This document shows positions 45,092-53,562 of a DNA stretch of 64,000 bases, piece by piece. Positions within the stretch are counted from its first letter, which is position 1, and each line of letters starts with the position of its first letter. The DNA comes from Candidatus Heimdallarchaeota archaeon (lineage in GTDB: Archaea > Asgardarchaeota > Heimdallarchaeia > Hodarchaeales > Hodarchaeaceae). Below the pieces are notes generated by a model that worked only from the letters and a program-made list of their open reading frames with translations, made no database searches and was not told the DNA's origin. Made by a program: the position numbers and the translations under genes. The stretch is taken from contig RDOB01000003.1 of assembly GCA_011364965.1 (NCBI GenBank), positions 124,001-188,000 of the forward strand. The letters run 5' to 3'.

Positions 45092-46098
45092 ATCCCAGCA
45101 ATTATCTTAACTTTTTCCTCTTGCTCTTTTATCCATTTCTCATCTACATTTGGAGACCCAAACCATTTCCAAAATGATCCCACAACTGGAGGATCAAGTT
45201 TGACATCCAATCTAGGATTTTGAGCTACTAAGAAAAATGCTTGCCATAATTCTCCAACAGCAGTTTGGTATAGACGCTTAATTATTTTATCATCTGCTTG
45301 AGCCTTTAATGCTTTGGAATATTGATTTAATCTTTTCTCTGATTCATTTATAGATACAAATGCCGTTAAAATCCACATTTCCCTCTCTGTTTTCACATTT
45401 TTTCTATAAAGATGTTCTGCTAATAATTCTAACTCTTTTCTTGCATTGATTAGCTTTTCGTAATTAAAAGAAGGAATTTGTATTAAATTGGCAAAAAATT
45501 GAAAGAGTTTTATATCTAATTGGTTTAATGAGTCCAATAGGAGAGAAGCAGGACCAATATCAAAATCATTTTTTTCCATTAAAGGAATACATATAGCCTC
45601 TTCGGCTGCTTTTATCAACCAGATGTAGGCGTCTGCTAACATATCCTCTTGAATTCGATTATTCATTCTACTAAGTAAAACCTGTGTTGTTTGACGTTTC
45701 AACTCAATCACTTCAGATTGCCACTTGATCTGAGGAGCTAGTTGAACCCATTCTTTTAAACGACCTCGAGGGTCGTAGATAATGTCAGAATTGCGTAAAA
45801 GTCTTATCACTGTCGCAATTTGCCAATAAGGTACGCTTTTCCTTCCCTCAAGAACATCTGTAAAAAATGATGGAGGAGCAAATGTTAATTTTATTTCATA
45901 TTCATCACTTTCTGATAGATCAGTTACCCTAGTTTCTTTTAAATCCCTTACACCCTCTCTCACTGCCCAAAGGTTGACTGTTGATTCTAGTTCTTGAAAC
46001 TCATCATGAATAAGCAGTCGCCCGATTTCTTGGTGTTGTGCCTCAATTCTCCCCAATAGAGTTGTTATGATGCGATCTAGAGCGATATTATCGATCAA
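45088..46098 (-). CDS. Unrecognised helical protein, possibly nucleotidyltransferase-like
   Basis: In this 336-residue protein, the middle segment DIIYDPRGRLKEWVQLAP resembles the post-catalytic part of nucleotidyltransferase-HEPN proteins, and the C-terminal half is long helices. The catalytic GS-x(n)-D-x-D motif is not visible in the N-terminal part, so any nucleotidyltransferase activity would be lost or very diverged. No membrane segment. Function unknown. It is divergent from the secreted protease gene at 46266. Confidence 0.4.
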   Translation of the reverse strand: MIDNIALDRIITTLLGRIEAQHQEIGRLLIHDEFQELESTVNLWAVREGVRDLKETRVTDLSESDEYEIKLTFAPPSFFTDVLEGRKSVPYWQIATVIRLLRNSDIIYDPRGRLKEWVQLAPQIKWQSEVIELKRQTTQVLLSRMNNRIQEDMLADAYIWLIKAAEEAICIPLMEKNDFDIGPASLLLDSLNQLDIKLFQFFANLIQIPSFNYEKLINARKELELLAEHLYRKNVKTEREMWILTAFVSINESEKRLNQYSKALKAQADDKIIKRLYQTAVGELWQAFFLVAQNPRLDVKLDPPVVGSFWKWFGSPNVDEKWIKEQEEKVKIIAGI

Positions 46099-46265
46099 AA
46101 AGATACCTCCTTTTTATTTTATTTCTATTGAACTTCTGATGATATCATTAAAATTATCTTTGTTTTTATAAAATATGAGCTTATAGAGAATTCGGAAAAA
46201 AGGGGGATAATGATTTTTAATAAATTATTATAGCTGTATTCTTGAAGAAAAAGTAGGACTCTACA

Positions 46266-48668
46266 ATGATAAAATATCATTTAAATGTCTCTAAAATTGG
46301 AATAATTTTCCTAGTAATCTTAATTATTCCTAACATTACAGTTAACAGCAATCAAACTCCAACTAAACAATTATCAAATCAATTGAATTCAACACAAGAA
46401 ACCACGAATATTAATGTTCTCGTTGTACTTATGGAAATTCCAAATGACCCCCATCATCCAAGTCATACGACTGATTATTATGAAACCCTATTTTTCTCAA
46501 TGAGTGGTAGTTTGAGCGTTGCGGAATATTTTATGAATACATCTTATGGTGTTGTCCAATTATATGGTATTGTTCTTGGCTGGTATGAAGCAGAGAATGA
46601 ACTCGAGTTTTATGGTGCAGGAAATCGGATTCCTCCAGGTGCTGACACTCAAACCCAGCTTTTAGCAGATGAGGCGAGATTAAATGCCCAGAATTCGAGT
46701 TTCGATCCAGTAAATTTCGATTTATTCATTGTTATTCATTCAGGGGATGGTCAAGAATATTCTGGAAATTCAGATGATATCTGGTCCCACGCTTCGAGCT
46801 TTTGGTACCAAGATAATGAAGGGTGGAAATTATTAGAATACACTATGAATCATGAATTTGTGGATTATGAAACTCCATCTCATGAATTAGGTCACGCGTT
46901 AAAATTCCCAGATCTTTATGACTTATATTACGAACACGATTTTGCTGGGCCTTATGCTATGATGGATGGAGGCCCTGGACATTTTTCTATTTGGAATAAA
47001 TATTATAGTCATGTCTCAAGGGGAGATTCCCCTCAGCTCCTCGCGCAGGAACATAGATATCAGATTCAAAATTATAGTGATGATACTTTCATAACTATTA
47101 ATCCGATAGCATTGGAGCAACCGAGTGGAATCATGTGGTTAGAAATTGGATGGGACTCAACTGGCTTCACAGATCCAAATTATGGAAGAGGATGGACAAT
47201 AAGTGTACGAGAGGATCTTGATTATGATAGGTTTCTCCCTAAACACGGTGTTGTACTAGCTCGTATCCAAGTTGGGCCGAGAAGTACGTATCAAACACAA
47301 GTAACTGCTGATGTGTATCCTCCATGGGATGTCATCGATTCACATCCTGAAACGAGTGAAAATAAAGATGACGCAGCATTTTCTCTGACAGATGGAGACA
47401 TAGTTTCTTATAAGTCTGGAAACGGATGGGCGATGCAAATTATTGAAAAGTACTCTAATTCATCCTATTTAATTCAGATTACAAATGAAACTAATATCCC
47501 TACTGTAAGAATAATCGATAATAATCAAACAATATCTGGAATATTTCCCCTAAAAGCAATCGTAAATAGCTTTATTAATAAGTCAATCGATTTTGCAGAG
47601 ATTTCTATCGATAATGGAGGTTGGAAGCCAATGGAAAAAATCCATGATGAAGAAGGTAACTTTACGTTTAATTGGGACACAACTAATGAACGAGAAGGAA
47701 GTCACTTAATTCGTGTTAGAGCAGGTGACTCTTCTACTATTCCTTATATTGGACATTCTGAATTTATAGTAATTGAAGTTAATAATTCAAAAGGTACAAT
47801 CCTTATTATTGATGATGATCTAGGAAGATCTGCTGAAGAACCAGTCTTAAATGCATTAGATCAGTTGGGGTATAATGGGGATTATGAAATAATTGAAACC
47901 ACATCTTTCTCTGAAGCAGAAGTATCTGCAGAGGAACTGTCAAAATATGACATTATTTTTTGGATTGGTAATCCTTCCATATCACCTCTGAGCAATTCTC
48001 ATATAAATACAGCAGAATTCAACGAAATAAGAAAATATACTCTTCAGGCAACGTTGGAAAATCCTGCTCAGATCATATTCATGTCCAGTTACAATATTTT
48101 TGACTTAAGTAATCAAAATGAAGTTAATAGTCAACAAGTTTCAGAGATTTTCAAAGCTACAAGTCCCCAAAACTTCCGAGCGCCTGTTACTTTGCTGCAA
48201 GGATCTCATTTTTTAGAGAACTTACCAAAGTTTACCTTAGGAGACACTTCCACTTTACGTTCCAATCGTAGTTGTGATGGAGAGGTTGTAGACTTACTTT
48301 CTGGTGCAATACCTATATTGAAGGATATTGATCCAGAATATAATGGATACGATACTAAAGGTTATATCGTTCAACAAGGATTTGTAAAGCTTGTAAATTA
48401 CCTTTTCCAACCTGAGATGGTACCAAATGAAATTTTCGCGGATCTGATTGACAAAACATTAGATTTTCTAATCTCAGGGGAAAATATTGTCACTCAAACA
48501 ACAACTACTAGAACTACAACTTCTATACTAGATTTAGGGGATCTTCTGTTGCCTGCAGGAATTGTTATTGCTATAGTTGGAGGAATTGGAACTGTGGTTT
48601 ACATGAGAAGAGGAATCAGGAAAGAATCTAAGGTATCATCCTACTGGTTGAAATCTGAAAAAAACTAG
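46266..48668 (+). CDS. Secreted, membrane-anchored M6-like metalloprotease
   Basis: The 800-residue protein has an N-terminal signal peptide or anchor (IGIIFLVILIIPNITV). Its zinc site HELGH at 206-210 is followed by KFPDLYD, the M6/immune-inhibitor-A pattern, and AMMDGG is downstream. Residues about 410-510 look Ig-like. Residues about 515-700 start ILIIDDDLGRSAEE and resemble a Rossmann or flavodoxin-like module. A Thr-rich stalk (TQTTTTRTTTS) and a C-terminal helix (IVIAIVGGIGTVVYM) with basic residues anchor it outside the cell. It probably degrades extracellular protein. Confidence 0.8.
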   Translation: MIKYHLNVSKIGIIFLVILIIPNITVNSNQTPTKQLSNQLNSTQETTNINVLVVLMEIPNDPHHPSHTTDYYETLFFSMSGSLSVAEYFMNTSYGVVQLYGIVLGWYEAENELEFYGAGNRIPPGADTQTQLLADEARLNAQNSSFDPVNFDLFIVIHSGDGQEYSGNSDDIWSHASSFWYQDNEGWKLLEYTMNHEFVDYETPSHELGHALKFPDLYDLYYEHDFAGPYAMMDGGPGHFSIWNKYYSHVSRGDSPQLLAQEHRYQIQNYSDDTFITINPIALEQPSGIMWLEIGWDSTGFTDPNYGRGWTISVREDLDYDRFLPKHGVVLARIQVGPRSTYQTQVTADVYPPWDVIDSHPETSENKDDAAFSLTDGDIVSYKSGNGWAMQIIEKYSNSSYLIQITNETNIPTVRIIDNNQTISGIFPLKAIVNSFINKSIDFAEISIDNGGWKPMEKIHDEEGNFTFNWDTTNEREGSHLIRVRAGDSSTIPYIGHSEFIVIEVNNSKGTILIIDDDLGRSAEEPVLNALDQLGYNGDYEIIETTSFSEAEVSAEELSKYDIIFWIGNPSISPLSNSHINTAEFNEIRKYTLQATLENPAQIIFMSSYNIFDLSNQNEVNSQQVSEIFKATSPQNFRAPVTLLQGSHFLENLPKFTLGDTSTLRSNRSCDGEVVDLLSGAIPILKDIDPEYNGYDTKGYIVQQGFVKLVNYLFQPEMVPNEIFADLIDKTLDFLISGENIVTQTTTTRTTTSILDLGDLLLPAGIVIAIVGGIGTVVYMRRGIRKESKVSSYWLKSEKN

Positions 48669-48685
48669 CTGATTAATTCATTATA

Positions 48686-49585
48686 CTATGTTTCTGAGGT
48701 ATCAGATTTTACATTAAGGTAAATCCCTAATAGAATTAAAGATCCACCAACAATAGTAGAAGGAGGTAATGGTTCTACTAGGATTATAACACTTAGTAAA
48801 CTTGCCCCAACAGACTCTCCTATAACTGATAATGAAACTGTTTGCGCAGATATTTTTTTCATTGCAAAAATGAGCATTGCGTGTCCAAGTAGGCTAGGGC
48901 CGATTGCCAATAGAAAAAACCAAATAAAATCTTCTAGAGGAAAATTAAAAAGATTTTCACTCAGTATTAAGGAATAAAACAATAAAAATATAGAACAAAA
49001 TAAATTCACCATGAAAACATAAGGAATGTTAGGTACACTCCTAGAAGTTCGCATTAATCGACCAATAACAAAATAAAAAGCTATCATAAGAGCACCAATT
49101 AATGCAAGGATAACACCTTCGGGGAATAAAGTGGTCGAATCTTGACTAGAAACCGAACTGATGAAAAATACTCCAACAAACGCAAGAAATAGTCCAATTA
49201 GTTGATAAATTGTAATTTTCTCCTTATATAAGAAAAATTGTATTAACATTACCCATAATGGAGAGGAATTAACGACTATCACAGAAATAGCGACAGTTGT
49301 ATATTGTAAACTCTGAATCCAAGATAAAAAATGAAGAGAAAGGAAAAATCCAGAAATAATAAAATATTTTAGGTAATCCCAACTGAGATATTCTATGATT
49401 TGACTTCGTGCTTTAGAGTAAAGAATTATTGGAATCAATAATATAATAGAAAGAGTTAAACGCCAAAAAGCTATCACAACTGCAGGAGAAGTGCAAAAAC
49501 GAATTAAAATAGCCGCCCAAGAAACCGCAAAAATAGCAAGAAACAAGCTTAGGTGATAGGTTTTCTTAGAATCAGCCATAGGCAT
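48686..49585 (-). CDS. EamA/DMT-family transporter
   Basis: This 299-residue protein has ten helices in two EamA repeats. The first opens LAIFAVSWAAILIRFC and ends FLYKEKITIYQLIGLFLAFV. The second ends GESVGASLLSVIILVEPLPP. It is a metabolite exporter of unknown substrate and the clearest DMT member of the three in this window. It is convergent with the protease gene and divergent from endonuclease IV. Confidence 0.88.
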   Translation of the reverse strand: MPMADSKKTYHLSLFLAIFAVSWAAILIRFCTSPAVVIAFWRLTLSIILLIPIILYSKARSQIIEYLSWDYLKYFIISGFFLSLHFLSWIQSLQYTTVAISVIVVNSSPLWVMLIQFFLYKEKITIYQLIGLFLAFVGVFFISSVSSQDSTTLFPEGVILALIGALMIAFYFVIGRLMRTSRSVPNIPYVFMVNLFCSIFLLFYSLILSENLFNFPLEDFIWFFLLAIGPSLLGHAMLIFAMKKISAQTVSLSVIGESVGASLLSVIILVEPLPPSTIVGGSLILLGIYLNVKSDTSET

Positions 49586-49735
49586 AGCAAATCACAAATA
49601 GTGTTTTTAAGTCCACGATTTTAACAATAACAGCATTGAAGAATTTTTAAATATTGTTAGGACAACCAAAAAAAATCCCTCTTAAATGGTTTTATCATTA
49701 TTTCTCCATTAAATTCATTAGGATTACGTGACTAT

Positions 49736-50617
49736 ATGTTAAAAATCAATGATTCAAGGAAATTTGCCCCAAGAATAGGTGCGCACAAATCTATCGCGAT
49801 ATCATTAGATTTAGCAGTAGATCGTGCATTAGAAAGCACCTGTGAATGTTTGCAAATTTTCACACGACCTCCACGTCGATGGGAGGCTGGAGAAAGTAGT
49901 TTAACTTCGGAAATAAGAAATAATTTCCTAAAAAAGTGTGAAAAAGCAAATTTCTATGATACAGCTATTCATATGCCTTATCTCCCAAATTTAGCTTCCC
50001 CTGATGACACTTTATATCAAAAATCTATACAAGTACTCTCAGAAGAAATAGAAAAATCATTCTTACTTAAAGCTCCATTCGTTATAACACATTTAGGAAG
50101 TCCTAAAGAGAGAAACGAAGACTTTGCTTCAGAAAGAGTTGCAAAAGCATTAGATATCGCCTTATCCGATCTTAAATCCCCAACAATGGTATTATTGGAG
50201 AATTCCACCGCGCGAAGAAAAAATTGGGGGACTAAATTTAGTCATATTGAAAAAATATTATCCAAAGTAACTAATTCAGCCCATATTGGCGTTTGCTTCG
50301 ATACAGCTCATGCATTTTCTGCTGGATATGATATTCGAACCACAGAGGGTTTACACGCGGTAATTGACACAATAAATGACAGCTTAGGTAAAGAGAAATT
50401 AAAATTAATCCATTTAAACGATTCAAAAGGAAAATTTGGATCTGGAGTTGACCATCACGAACATATTGGACAAGGCAATATTGGAATCGATTGTTTCAGG
50501 GAATTAATGCAGAATCCACGCTTCAAAAGGATTCCAATGATTATTGAAACGCCTAAAGAAGATGATCAGAGTGATATTAATAATATACAATTACTAAAAA
50601 CATTGCGATCAAGTTGA
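49736..50617 (+). CDS. nfo: Endonuclease IV (AP endonuclease)
   Basis: The 293-residue TIM-barrel zinc enzyme has IGAHKSIAISLDLAVDRA, LQIFTRPPRRW, IHMPYLPNLASPD, ITHLG, LLENSTARRK, VCFDTAHAFSAGYD, IHLNDSKGKFGSGVDHHEHIGQGNIG and MIIETPK. These are the ordered zinc-ligand motifs of the Nfo family. It cleaves DNA at abasic sites in base excision repair. The flavin reductase-like and methyltransferase genes follow on the same strand. Confidence 0.95.
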   Translation: MLKINDSRKFAPRIGAHKSIAISLDLAVDRALESTCECLQIFTRPPRRWEAGESSLTSEIRNNFLKKCEKANFYDTAIHMPYLPNLASPDDTLYQKSIQVLSEEIEKSFLLKAPFVITHLGSPKERNEDFASERVAKALDIALSDLKSPTMVLLENSTARRKNWGTKFSHIEKILSKVTNSAHIGVCFDTAHAFSAGYDIRTTEGLHAVIDTINDSLGKEKLKLIHLNDSKGKFGSGVDHHEHIGQGNIGIDCFRELMQNPRFKRIPMIIETPKEDDQSDINNIQLLKTLRSS

Positions 50618-50662
50618 TTTATGATCTCATCCAAAGTTAAATGCTTAGTGAGAGGTAAATAA

Positions 50663-51220
50663 ATGAAAATATCGATTAAGAATTTGCAAAATAGTTATAG
50701 ATTTATGTACCCGAGACCTACAGTAATAGTAACATCTGGTACAATCAAAAAACCAAGTGGGCTAACAATTGCTTGGAGTATGCCTCTTTCAGTCGATCCT
50801 CCTCTTGTAGGAGTCTCAATCACGCGTAAACGTTATTCATACTCAGTTATAGAACAATATAAAGAGTATGTAATAAATATCCCAAATAGTTCTCAAGTAA
50901 AAGAAGCGCATTATATTGGAACGGTAAGTACAAGAGACACGCCACAAAAAATCAAAGATATTGGATTCACGCTCGAAAAATCTAAAATGGTAGAAGCCCC
51001 CCGAATAAAAGAATGTCAAATTAATCTTGAATGTAAATTAATTGAAATTAAAGCAACAGGTGATCATGATTTATTTATTGGCGAAGTAATTGATATAGCA
51101 ATTGACCCTACAATCACTGACAATTGGGCTTTTAATTTGGCAAAATTCCAACCAATTTATTGGAGACAATCAAAAAGCTCCAAAGAAACATTTAAGTTAG
51201 ATTTATCGCGTGAAGACTGA
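50663..51220 (+). CDS. Flavin reductase-like FMN-binding protein
   Basis: The 185-residue split-barrel flavoprotein has RFMYPRPTVIVTSG at the start, WSMPLSVDPPLVGVSIT as the FMN-binding core, YVINIPNSSQVKEAHYIG and ECKLIEIKATGDHDLFIGEV. The family reduces flavins or activated substrates, and some members bind FMN only as storage. It has a good Shine-Dalgarno (GAGAGGT) and sits 12 bases before the methyltransferase gene. Confidence 0.85.
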   Translation: MKISIKNLQNSYRFMYPRPTVIVTSGTIKKPSGLTIAWSMPLSVDPPLVGVSITRKRYSYSVIEQYKEYVINIPNSSQVKEAHYIGTVSTRDTPQKIKDIGFTLEKSKMVEAPRIKECQINLECKLIEIKATGDHDLFIGEVIDIAIDPTITDNWAFNLAKFQPIYWRQSKSSKETFKLDLSRED

Positions 51221-51232
51221 GGAAAAAAATCA

Positions 51233-52303
51233 ATGAATGAATTGAGTATCTCAAACCAGCAGGTTTATTTTAAATCAGCTGAAAATATGGAAGAAATCCC
51301 CTCTGAATCGGTAACATTGGTATGTACATCTCCTCCCTACTGGAACGTAAGAGATTACGGAGGAAAACAGATTGGTTACGGCCAAAGTTATCAAGAGTAT
51401 ATAAATTCATTAAATAAAGTTTGGTTTGAATGTATTCGGATTTTACAGCCTAATGGTAAATTCGCAATTAATGTACAGCCATTACCACTGGAAAGTAGGA
51501 GATCAGGATACGGACGAAGAGTTATCCAAAATATCATTTGGGATATCGAAAAATTCATGCGAAAAAATCACTTCTACTTGTCTGGGATGCATTATTGGGA
51601 TAAATCTGAATTCATTTCCAATGTTTCCTGGGGAAGTTATCCCAAAAGTACAAACATAGCGTCTAATACGAGCTTTGAACAAATCTTTGTGTGGGTGAAA
51701 CCAGGTAAGACTCGCAATGTCCCTAAAGAAGATCTTGCGCAAAGCATTCTTCTAAAGGAGGAATGGAGACATTGGGCTGTAAGGTGTATTTGGGATGATA
51801 TTTCTCCTGTCATCAAAATAAACTCAAGAGGAGAAAATAGGTTTGGTCATTCAGCTCCGTTTCCAGAGGATATACCTTATAGATTAATTAGAATGCACAC
51901 AGCATTTAATGAGGTAGTAGTGGATCCATTTCTCGGTTCTGGAACAACATTAAAAGTCTGTCGACTAACAGGACGTAAAGGTATTGGTTATGAGATAAAT
52001 GAAGAATATCGAGAATTAATAGAATCGAGAATAAAAGAAGATTGGGGTATTCCTAAAATACAGCCACAGTATAAAGTATGGGGATCCGAGGACTTCTATA
52101 AAGTTATTGTTGGAACAATGGAGACTGTAAAAATCAATCCCGACATTCATTTTGATGTACTAGTTTCAAAGCTCAAGCAACTCCTACCAGAGAAAATGAC
52201 AATTTCATGGACCGAGCATCTGAAGAAGAAATTCCAAACTGAACACAAAGCAAAAAAGATGGAAAAAAATAAGTCCCTTGACAAATTTTTGAAAATAGAT
52301 TAA
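51233..52303 (+). CDS. DNA methyltransferase, beta class (N4-C or N6-A), apparently orphan
   Basis: In this 356-residue protein, the catalytic motif IV TSPPYWN lies at 32-38, before the SAM-binding motif I DPFLGSGTT near 229-237. That order is the beta class, and SPPYW favours N4-cytosine but does not prove it. A target-recognition region lies between them. A C-terminal extension of about 95 residues after the core (EDWGIPKIQPQYKVWG onward, with a Lys-rich end) is unassigned. No restriction endonuclease is nearby. It may mark replication or repair, or regulate genes. Confidence 0.88.
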   Translation: MNELSISNQQVYFKSAENMEEIPSESVTLVCTSPPYWNVRDYGGKQIGYGQSYQEYINSLNKVWFECIRILQPNGKFAINVQPLPLESRRSGYGRRVIQNIIWDIEKFMRKNHFYLSGMHYWDKSEFISNVSWGSYPKSTNIASNTSFEQIFVWVKPGKTRNVPKEDLAQSILLKEEWRHWAVRCIWDDISPVIKINSRGENRFGHSAPFPEDIPYRLIRMHTAFNEVVVDPFLGSGTTLKVCRLTGRKGIGYEINEEYRELIESRIKEDWGIPKIQPQYKVWGSEDFYKVIVGTMETVKINPDIHFDVLVSKLKQLLPEKMTISWTEHLKKKFQTEHKAKKMEKNKSLDKFLKID

Positions 52304-52606
52304 AACACACACAACTATATAAAAGTTCAATAACTTTCTTGCCATTCTACAGCTAGAGAAAATAAGAATCCAGAAATTATATGGATCTGTTTTCAATCAA
52401 ATCAAATCCCCTCATTGCTATTATTTTTTTCTTAATAAACGTATTTTTTTTATATTTTAAAAAATAAAATTTATTCTAGAATACAAGGAGTCAAGTGTTT
52501 ATACTATAGAGAAATGACCCTTTTGCACATACAATGAAGTATCTGATATGGGTTCTAGACACTCAACATTTGACTCTTTGATCGAGAAATACCGAACCAA
52601 ACGAAA
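52304..52606 (+). promoter_or_regulatory. AT-rich leader region upstream of the histone gene
   Basis: No coding frame is seen. It is strongly AT-rich, including a run TTTTTTTATATTTTAAAAAATAAAATTT near 52447 that would serve as a bendable promoter region. No clear operator is seen. Confidence 0.3.
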
Positions 52607-52639
52607 ATGTTTATAAAGAATGACAAAATAGAGAAAATT

Positions 52640-52656
52640 GCTGGTAAACTACCAGC
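52640..52656 (+). promoter_or_regulatory. 7-bp hairpin in the histone 5' UTR
   Basis: GCTGGTA (52640-52646) and TACCAGC (52650-52656) form a perfect seven-base stem with a three-base loop, 22 bases before the preferred histone ATG. It may influence translation or be a protein-binding site. Confidence 0.4.
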
Positions 52657-52678
52657 GGAGAAAAAGGTGAATAATAAA

Positions 52679-52882
52679 ATGGCAGGATTTGCATCCGCAC
52701 GCGTTGAGAAGTTAATTCGCAACGCTGGTGCCCACCGTGTGTCAGCTGACGCTATTGATCGACTGAATGAAGTACTCACCGAGTATGGTACAAGCATTGC
52801 TAAGTACGCAGTCGAAATTGCGCGCCACTCTGGTCGAAAGACCATTAAAGAGTCTGACATTAAATTGGCGGCAACTAAATAA
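52679..52882 (+). CDS. Archaeal histone
   Basis: The 67-residue histone fold reads MAGFASARVEKLIRNAGAHR, then SADAIDRLNEVLTEYGTSIA for the long central helix, and GRKTIKESDIKLAATK for the last helix. The length fits HMf-type archaeal histones without tails. ATG 52679 is chosen because AAAGGTGA lies eight bases upstream and the fold starts there. An in-frame ATG at 52607 would add a Lys-rich 24-residue tail. It forms dimers that wrap DNA. Confidence 0.93.
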   Translation: MAGFASARVEKLIRNAGAHRVSADAIDRLNEVLTEYGTSIAKYAVEIARHSGRKTIKESDIKLAATK

Positions 52883-52889
52883 ATAATCT

Positions 52890-52933
52890 GTACCTAGAAT
52901 CAATCTGGTACGATCCTCTCCCTCCTTTTTTTT
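52890..52933 (+). terminator. Histone transcription terminator
   Basis: GTACC (52890-52894) can pair with GGTAC (52907-52911). A pyrimidine tract ending in eight T (52926-52933) follows. Hairpin plus oligo-T after a highly expressed gene fits a terminator. Confidence 0.5.
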
Positions 52934-52945
52934 ATTCTACATTGC

Positions 52946-53350
52946 TTAAACATTTGGTTGAGCACGTTCAGTTCGTAATTTCTCGGTTTGAAGCTGCTGA
53001 ATTCGGTCTATTTCTGCTAAAAGTGTCCTAATACTTGTGGGTTTAGTAAAAAAACCGATTGCTCCCGATTCCAGAGCTTCTTTCTCTACCCGTTTTTCAG
53101 CACTTACAAATAATACTTTTGCGTTTGGGTCTTTCTTAAGAATTTCTCTCATAGCAACTAGACCGTCAAGAACAGGCATCCTATAGTCCAAAATGATTAT
53201 ATCAGGTTTAATTGGCAATTGTCCAAATTTCTCGATAGCTTCCTTCCCATTGGATGCACTATCTACTACTTCATGACCCTCCATCATAAGCAATTTAGTA
53301 TATATGAGTAGTAGGTCTCTCTCGTCATCTACTAGGAGGATGCGGGCTAT
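52946..53350 (-). CDS. Single-domain response regulator (CheY-like), ATA start
   Basis: The receiver domain has its phospho-Asp in IIILDYRMPVLDG, Ser/Thr in LFVSAEK and Lys in FFTKPTSIRTL. The first ATG, GTG or TTG in this frame (TTG 53293) would remove the acidic pair. Upstream in frame, ARILLVDDERDLLLIYTK is an intact first strand and helix. It begins at ATA 53350-53348, with AGAGGT seven bases before it, and no usual start codon lies before the TAA at 53369. With ATA the protein has 134 residues. Confidence 0.8.
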   Translation of the reverse strand: MARILLVDDERDLLLIYTKLLMMEGHEVVDSASNGKEAIEKFGQLPIKPDIIILDYRMPVLDGLVAMREILKKDPNAKVLFVSAEKRVEKEALESGAIGFFTKPTSIRTLLAEIDRIQQLQTEKLRTERAQPNV

Positions 53351-53562
53351 TGTCTTTACCTCTTTAGTTTATTCTTTGATTTAGTTGAAAAATTGTGATT
53401 ACAAATAATCGGGAATGGATGATAGTGTAAGTGTTATTTAAATGTTTAATTATTGTGATTTACTTTATTCAAGCTTGTTTATTAAATCCATCTTTTTAAA
53501 AATTAATATTTCTTCATAACAAGCAGGATTTTACAAAAAATAGATTCCATTCCAGCTTTTAA

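Noticed and set aside
45088..46098. Firm assignment as a nucleotidyltransferase
   Set aside because: The catalytic glycine-serine and paired Asp motif cannot be found, so it is left as unrecognised.
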